The notes under the pieces were generated by a model. The model saw nothing but the letters and a program-made list of their open reading frames with translations. It ran no database searches and was not told where the DNA came from. Source: UBA2336 sp964538575 (GTDB taxonomy: Bacteria > Bacteroidota > Bacteroidia > Cytophagales > Cyclobacteriaceae). From it: DNA of 52,286 nucleotides. The DNA is taken from NCBI GenBank assembly GCA_964538575.1, contig CAZIGG010000006.1, positions 1 to 52,286 of the forward strand. The letters are read 5' to 3'. This document shows positions 48,649-52,286 of the stretch, piece after piece. Position 1 is the first letter of the stretch, and the number at the start of each line of letters is the position of its first letter. The position numbers and the translations under genes are program-made.

Positions 48649-50394
48649 ATGCCTGATCTTCAAATCAAGAAATCGTCCAAGCAGTATGATGTATGCATTG
48701 TTGGCTCCGGTGCCGGTGGCGGCATGGCTGCTTACGTGCTCACGCAAGCCGGTTTAAAAGTTCTCGTGCTGGAAGCCGGTCCGTGGTACGATCCCGCAAA
48801 AAATGTAACCCAACTAAAATGGCCTTCAGCATCTCCGCGCAGGGGTGCTTCTACACAATTCAGACCTTTCGGTGATTTTGATGCTGCCTATGGCGGCTGG
48901 GAACTTGAGGGCGAGCCGTATACACAAGTAAATTCTCCGGGTTCAAAATTCGATTGGTTCCGTTCGCGCATGCTGGGCGGAAGAACAAATCACTGGGGCC
49001 GGATTTCGCTGCGTTTCGGGCCAAAAGATTTTAAAGGTAAAAGTCATGATGGTCTGGGAGAAGACTGGCCGATCGGGTACGATGATATTGCTCCTTATTA
49101 CGATAGAGTGGATGACCTGATCGGTGTGTTCGGATCAAAAGAAGGTTTACCCAACGACCCCGACAGTAAATTTCTTCCGCCACCCAAACCCAGGCTGCAC
49201 GAGCTGATCATAAAAAAAGCAGCGACCTCATTGGGCGTAACGGTAATTCCATCACGGCTTTCCATTCTCACCAAAAAGATAAACGATGATCGTGGCGCCT
49301 GTTTCTTCTGCGCGCAGTGCAGCCGCGGCTGTACGGTTTACGGTGATTTCTCTTCTTCATCCTGTCTGATCAAACCCGCGGTTAAAACAAATAACCTGGA
49401 GGTGATCAATAACGCGATGGTTCGCGAGGTGCTCACCAACGCAAGCGGATTGGCTACCGGAGTTTCCTATGTATCAAAAGATGATATGCAGGAATACGAA
49501 GTAAGCGCCAGGGTTGTGGTGCTGGCGGCCAGCGCCTGCGAATCTGCCCGTCTGCTGCTCAATTCAAAATCTTCCGCACATCCGAACGGACTATCAAATT
49601 CCAGCAATGTGGTAGGAAAATATTTACATGATTCAACAGGTGTTGGATTAGGCGGAATTCTTCCGAAGCTTTTCAACCGCAAGCGTTACAACGAAGATGG
49701 TGTTGGCGGTATCCATGTTTATTCTCCGTGGTGGCTCGATAACAAGAAGCTTGACTTCCCGCGCGGGTATCATATTGAGTACTGGGGCGGTATGGGTATG
49801 CCCGGGTATGGATTTGGGTTTGGTGTGCAGAACTACAATGGAAAATATCCCGACCGCAACGGAAACATGAAACCTGCCGGAGGCTATGGCGCTTCGTTGA
49901 AAGATGATCACCGGTATTTCTACGGATCGTCTTTTGGAATGGATGGCCGCGGGGAAGCCATTCCGCGTGAAGATAATTTCTGTGAGATCGATCCGAGCGT
50001 GGTTGATAAGTTTGGAATTCCTGTATTGCGCTTCCATTATAAGTGGAGCGATTATGAAATCAGGCAGGCTAAACACATGCAGGAAACCTTCCAGGAGATC
50101 ATCCATAAAACCGGAGCAACCATTACATACGGAATTGCCGGTCCCGAAACAAACTACGGACTTGCCACTCCGGGACGAATCATTCACGAAGTAGGAACAG
50201 TGCGCATGGGAAATGACAAAAAGAAATCAGCGTTGAACAAATTCAACCAGTCACATGACTGTAAGAATCTGTTTGTAGTAGATGGCGGTGCGTTCGTATC
50301 GCAGGCTGATAAAAACCCTACGTGGACAATTCTGGCGCTGTCGTGGAGAGCATCCGATTACATTATTGAACAGATCAGGCAACAAAATCTTTAA
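48649..50394 (+). CDS. GMC-family dehydrogenase, catalytic subunit
   Basis: A 581-residue flavoprotein. FAD-binding V-G-S-G-A-G-G-G-M-A-A-Y near residues 18-29, L-G-G-R-T-N-H-W-G near 108-116, and the C-terminal catalytic segment H-E-V-G-T-V-R-M-G followed by N-P-T-W-T-I. A cysteine cluster C-F-F-C-A-Q-C-S-R-G-C near residues 218-228 falls where bacterial FAD-glucose dehydrogenases bind an iron-sulfur cluster. There is no signal peptide; the next gene encodes a Tat-signal small subunit that could carry it out in complex. The substrate is probably a sugar or polyol, but cannot be read from the sequence. Confidence 0.88.
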   Translation: MPDLQIKKSSKQYDVCIVGSGAGGGMAAYVLTQAGLKVLVLEAGPWYDPAKNVTQLKWPSASPRRGASTQFRPFGDFDAAYGGWELEGEPYTQVNSPGSKFDWFRSRMLGGRTNHWGRISLRFGPKDFKGKSHDGLGEDWPIGYDDIAPYYDRVDDLIGVFGSKEGLPNDPDSKFLPPPKPRLHELIIKKAATSLGVTVIPSRLSILTKKINDDRGACFFCAQCSRGCTVYGDFSSSSCLIKPAVKTNNLEVINNAMVREVLTNASGLATGVSYVSKDDMQEYEVSARVVVLAASACESARLLLNSKSSAHPNGLSNSSNVVGKYLHDSTGVGLGGILPKLFNRKRYNEDGVGGIHVYSPWWLDNKKLDFPRGYHIEYWGGMGMPGYGFGFGVQNYNGKYPDRNGNMKPAGGYGASLKDDHRYFYGSSFGMDGRGEAIPREDNFCEIDPSVVDKFGIPVLRFHYKWSDYEIRQAKHMQETFQEIIHKTGATITYGIAGPETNYGLATPGRIIHEVGTVRMGNDKKKSALNKFNQSHDCKNLFVVDGGAFVSQADKNPTWTILALSWRASDYIIEQIRQQNL

Positions 50395-50398
50395 TACA

Positions 50399-51055
50399 AT
50401 GAAAAGAAGAGATTCGCTTAAAGCATTAACACTGGGAACATTAGGTGCAGCTACGCTCCTGCAGTCGTGTGAACCGGATAAGAAAGCAGAAACAACAACC
50501 TCAGAAACAAAGTTTGACTACGACCGCCACCCGTTCGAAAAACAGCGCGATGAAAAATTACTCGCTGAAAAATTCTTTGATGATCACGAGATGAAGACCA
50601 TTACAGTGCTTGGTGACATCATCATGCCCAACGATGACGTTTCCGGAAATGCATCGGAAGCCGGGGTGCCAGCTTTCATTGAATTTATCGTTAAAGATAA
50701 ACCTCACTATAAGTTGCCCATGCGGGGCGGGTTGAAATGGCTGGATATGCAATGCCTGAAGCAATTCGGTAATCCGTTCGTTAACTGTTCAGTTGAACAG
50801 CAGATTGCAATGGTCGATCAGATCGCCTATCCGGAACAGGCAAAGCCTGAAATGAAACCCGGTGTTGCATTTTTTAACGTGATGCGTGATTTAACCACAA
50901 CCGGGTTTTTCAGCAGTGATATCGGCATTAAAGATTTGGGGTACATGGGCAACAAGCCCAATCAATGGGATGGCGTACCGAAAGAAGTTTTGGATCAGAT
51001 GGGATTAGCGTATGACGAGAAGACCCTGAAGGAGTCGGTAAAATTTGATGCTTAA
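50399..51055 (+). CDS. Gluconate 2-dehydrogenase subunit 3-family small subunit
   Basis: A 218-residue protein. The N-terminus M-K-R-R-D-S-L-K-A-L-T-L-G has the twin-arginine motif, and L-L-Q-S-C gives an acylation site near residue 23, so it is likely a Tat-exported lipoprotein. The body matches the subunit 3 family: L-G-D-I-I-M-P-N-D near 70-80 and G-A-V-P-like A-G-V-P-A-F-I-E. Such subunits assemble with a GMC dehydrogenase and guide its export. The ATG lies 4 bp after the GMC stop; an upstream in-frame start inside that gene was discarded. Confidence 0.87.
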   Translation: MKRRDSLKALTLGTLGAATLLQSCEPDKKAETTTSETKFDYDRHPFEKQRDEKLLAEKFFDDHEMKTITVLGDIIMPNDDVSGNASEAGVPAFIEFIVKDKPHYKLPMRGGLKWLDMQCLKQFGNPFVNCSVEQQIAMVDQIAYPEQAKPEMKPGVAFFNVMRDLTTTGFFSSDIGIKDLGYMGNKPNQWDGVPKEVLDQMGLAYDEKTLKESVKFDA

Positions 51056-51065
51056 TATTTAAAAA

Positions 51066-52217
51066 ATGAAGTTTATAACAATCGTATCCATATGGGTATG
51101 CTCGATAACTGTTGGCTGGTCGCAAGACATTGATCAGGCAAGGAAATCAATCGATACGCTAACCTCGCCCTACTTCTGGGGGCGCGGTTACACAAATGAT
51201 GGCCTTAGGAAAGCAGCTGAGTATTTGGCTGCAGAATTCAAATCACATGGCCTGAAGCCTTTGTCCGGTAAAAGTTTCTTACAGGAATTCAGCTATCCGG
51301 TCAATACATTTCCGGGTAAGATGGAGGTAACGATTAATGACGTTCCCCTAACACCCGGAAAGGATTTTATAGTAAGTCCGGATAGCCGCGGAATTAAAGC
51401 AAAGGGCAGTTTGACGTTACAGGACACATCCCACTTTATAAATGCCGACTCCAGAATTATTGTTTCCGTTGAGAATAAGCTAACCTGGTCGGTAGCTCCC
51501 CAGCAACAGGATTATACAACGTTTCAGGTGAACAGGGCATCATTAAAAGACAAGCCTTCGTCATTCCGGGTAGACATTGAAAACAAGGTTATAAAAGATT
51601 TCAAAACGTCAAATGTCTGCGGTATCATCAAAGGAACCCGGCAGCCTGATTCACTGATTGTACTGACTGCACATTATGATCACCTGGGCGGAATGGGAAG
51701 CCGTACATACTTTCCCGGAGCCAATGACAATGCGAGCGGGATTGCACTGCTGCTTGACCTGGCTAAGTATTACGCAGCTAACCCACAACCTTATTCGATT
51801 GTGTTTATTTGCTTTTCCGGTGAAGAAGCAGGGCTGATCGGATCAAAATATTTTACCGATCATCCGCTCGTTCCTCTTTCTAAAATTCGCTTTTTGCTGA
51901 ACATCGATTTAGCAGGAACAGGCGATGAAGGAATCACGGTTGTTAATGCATCCGTGTTTACCAAAGAGTTTTCGCTGCTAAAAGAAATCAATACGCAGAA
52001 TAATTATTTCGTGCAGGTTAAGTCACGCGGCAAAGCTGCCAACAGTGACCATTACTGGTTTACCGAAAAAGGTGTTCCATCCTTTTTCATTTACGCGTTG
52101 GGCGGGATAAAAGCATACCACGATGTCTTCGATAAGGCAGAAACACTCCCGATGACGGAGTACAATGATCTGTTCAGGATAATCGTTTCTTTTAATACTA
52201 AGCTGATGAAGTTATAA
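51066..52217 (+). CDS. Exported M28-family zinc aminopeptidase
   Basis: A 383-residue protein with a signal peptide (ending V-G-W-S-Q near residue 20). The M28 zinc site is present: H in A-H-Y-D-H-L-G-G, bridging D in G-A-N-D-N-A-S-G, catalytic E-E in F-S-G-E-E-A-G, D in L-N-I-D-L-A-G, and the last H in A-Y-H-D-V-F. It removes N-terminal residues from peptides in the periplasm. It follows the GMC small subunit by 10 bp and may be co-transcribed, though a functional link is not obvious. Confidence 0.9.
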   Translation: MKFITIVSIWVCSITVGWSQDIDQARKSIDTLTSPYFWGRGYTNDGLRKAAEYLAAEFKSHGLKPLSGKSFLQEFSYPVNTFPGKMEVTINDVPLTPGKDFIVSPDSRGIKAKGSLTLQDTSHFINADSRIIVSVENKLTWSVAPQQQDYTTFQVNRASLKDKPSSFRVDIENKVIKDFKTSNVCGIIKGTRQPDSLIVLTAHYDHLGGMGSRTYFPGANDNASGIALLLDLAKYYAANPQPYSIVFICFSGEEAGLIGSKYFTDHPLVPLSKIRFLLNIDLAGTGDEGITVVNASVFTKEFSLLKEINTQNNYFVQVKSRGKAANSDHYWFTEKGVPSFFIYALGGIKAYHDVFDKAETLPMTEYNDLFRIIVSFNTKLMKL

Positions 52218-52286
52218 GTCTTGCCTTAGCCTTGATCTCATTCAAAAAACCCCGATATTTCGGAATTGCTTTTTCCTGAAATGCTC
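52198..52286 (-). CDS. Possible C-terminal end of a minus-strand gene
   Basis: A frame open from the window edge (in phase from 52284) to a TAG at 52198 encodes 28 residues, lysine-rich and helical (A-F-Q-E-K-A-I-P-K-Y-R-G-F-L-N-E-I-K-A-K). It would overlap the end of the M28 gene by 20 bp, convergently. No family can be named from so short a piece. Confidence 0.3.
   Translation of the reverse strand, partial: AFQEKAIPKYRGFLNEIKAKARLITSSA

Noticed and set aside
49648..50187. 179-codon frame antisense to the GMC dehydrogenase
   Set aside because: Shadow frame; no motif, signal or coupling.
1..52286. CRISPR arrays, tRNA or rRNA genes, insertion sequences
   Set aside because: No regularly spaced repeats, cloverleaf-like segments, rRNA-like sequence or transposase were found when reading the gaps and frames.

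Overview
The window is a chromosomal segment of a Bacteroidota bacterium, most likely of the order Cytophagales. The evidence is a SusC/SusD pair, several lipoproteins, start codons without Shine-Dalgarno sequences that often touch the preceding stop (TAATG, ATGA, TGAAATG), promoter elements of the Bacteroidota type (TTTG, about 19 nt, TAnnTTTG), and typical family versions such as the bifunctional HisB and HisIE. No rRNA, tRNA, CRISPR array or insertion sequence was seen. The genus cannot be fixed from the sequence alone.

Layout. (1) 1-5,070: the 3' end of an AraC-type regulator, then a heme uptake and use operon on the minus strand (hmuT-hmuU-hmuV-hmuS), with a promoter and two adjoining palindromes, then a NarL/FixJ response regulator. 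(2) About 5,100-7,700: an AT-richer restriction-modification unit (PD-(D/E)XK nuclease plus C5-cytosine methyltransferase) between repeat-rich flanks, probably acquired. (3) 7,742-9,398: a CoA-type Nudix hydrolase and a TPR lipoprotein. (4) 9,473-16,696: a complete histidine operon, hisG-D-C-B-H-A-F-IE, preceded by an unannotated His-rich leader peptide and a terminator/antiterminator pair, i.e. a classical attenuator. (5) 16,676-17,081: an intact MNT nucleotidyltransferase with a truncated HepT (HEPN) partner.

(6) 17,275-32,981: the main accessory locus, about 15 kb and ten genes on the minus strand: ribokinase, SusC, SusD, three exported ADP-ribosylglycohydrolase (DraG/ARH)-fold proteins, two exported tandem-esterase proteins, a GRP/ureide-permease-like inner-membrane transporter and a small lipoprotein. 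It has a start-proximal promoter and operator-like repeats, and a terminator at its end. Together these suggest capture of a ribosylated, probably ester-decorated compound at the cell surface, release of ribose in the periplasm, import and phosphorylation. It resembles the ribose-utilisation (rus) type of polysaccharide-utilisation locus but has an expanded hydrolase and esterase set. (7) 33,226-37,642: a citrate or dicarboxylate locus with a DASS transporter, a fused CitD-CitE citrate lyase subunit and CitF, in its own operon with its own terminator.

(8) 37,779-52,286: mostly independent genes: a large alpha-helical protein of unknown function, a transhydrogenase-like flavoprotein without redox cysteines, a membrane histidine kinase with an extra C-terminal domain, a CtlX-like amidinohydrolase, a PAP2 phosphatase, a small membrane protein, riboflavin synthase, a DUF72 protein, cysS, yidD, a GMC dehydrogenase with its Tat-signal small subunit, an M28 peptidase, and the edge of a further minus-strand gene.

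The most notable items are the histidine attenuator, the expanded ribose-type locus, the CitD-CitE fusion, the cysteine-less flavoprotein and the regulatory palindromes of the heme operon. All functional assignments rest on motif recognition by eye; no database search was run.
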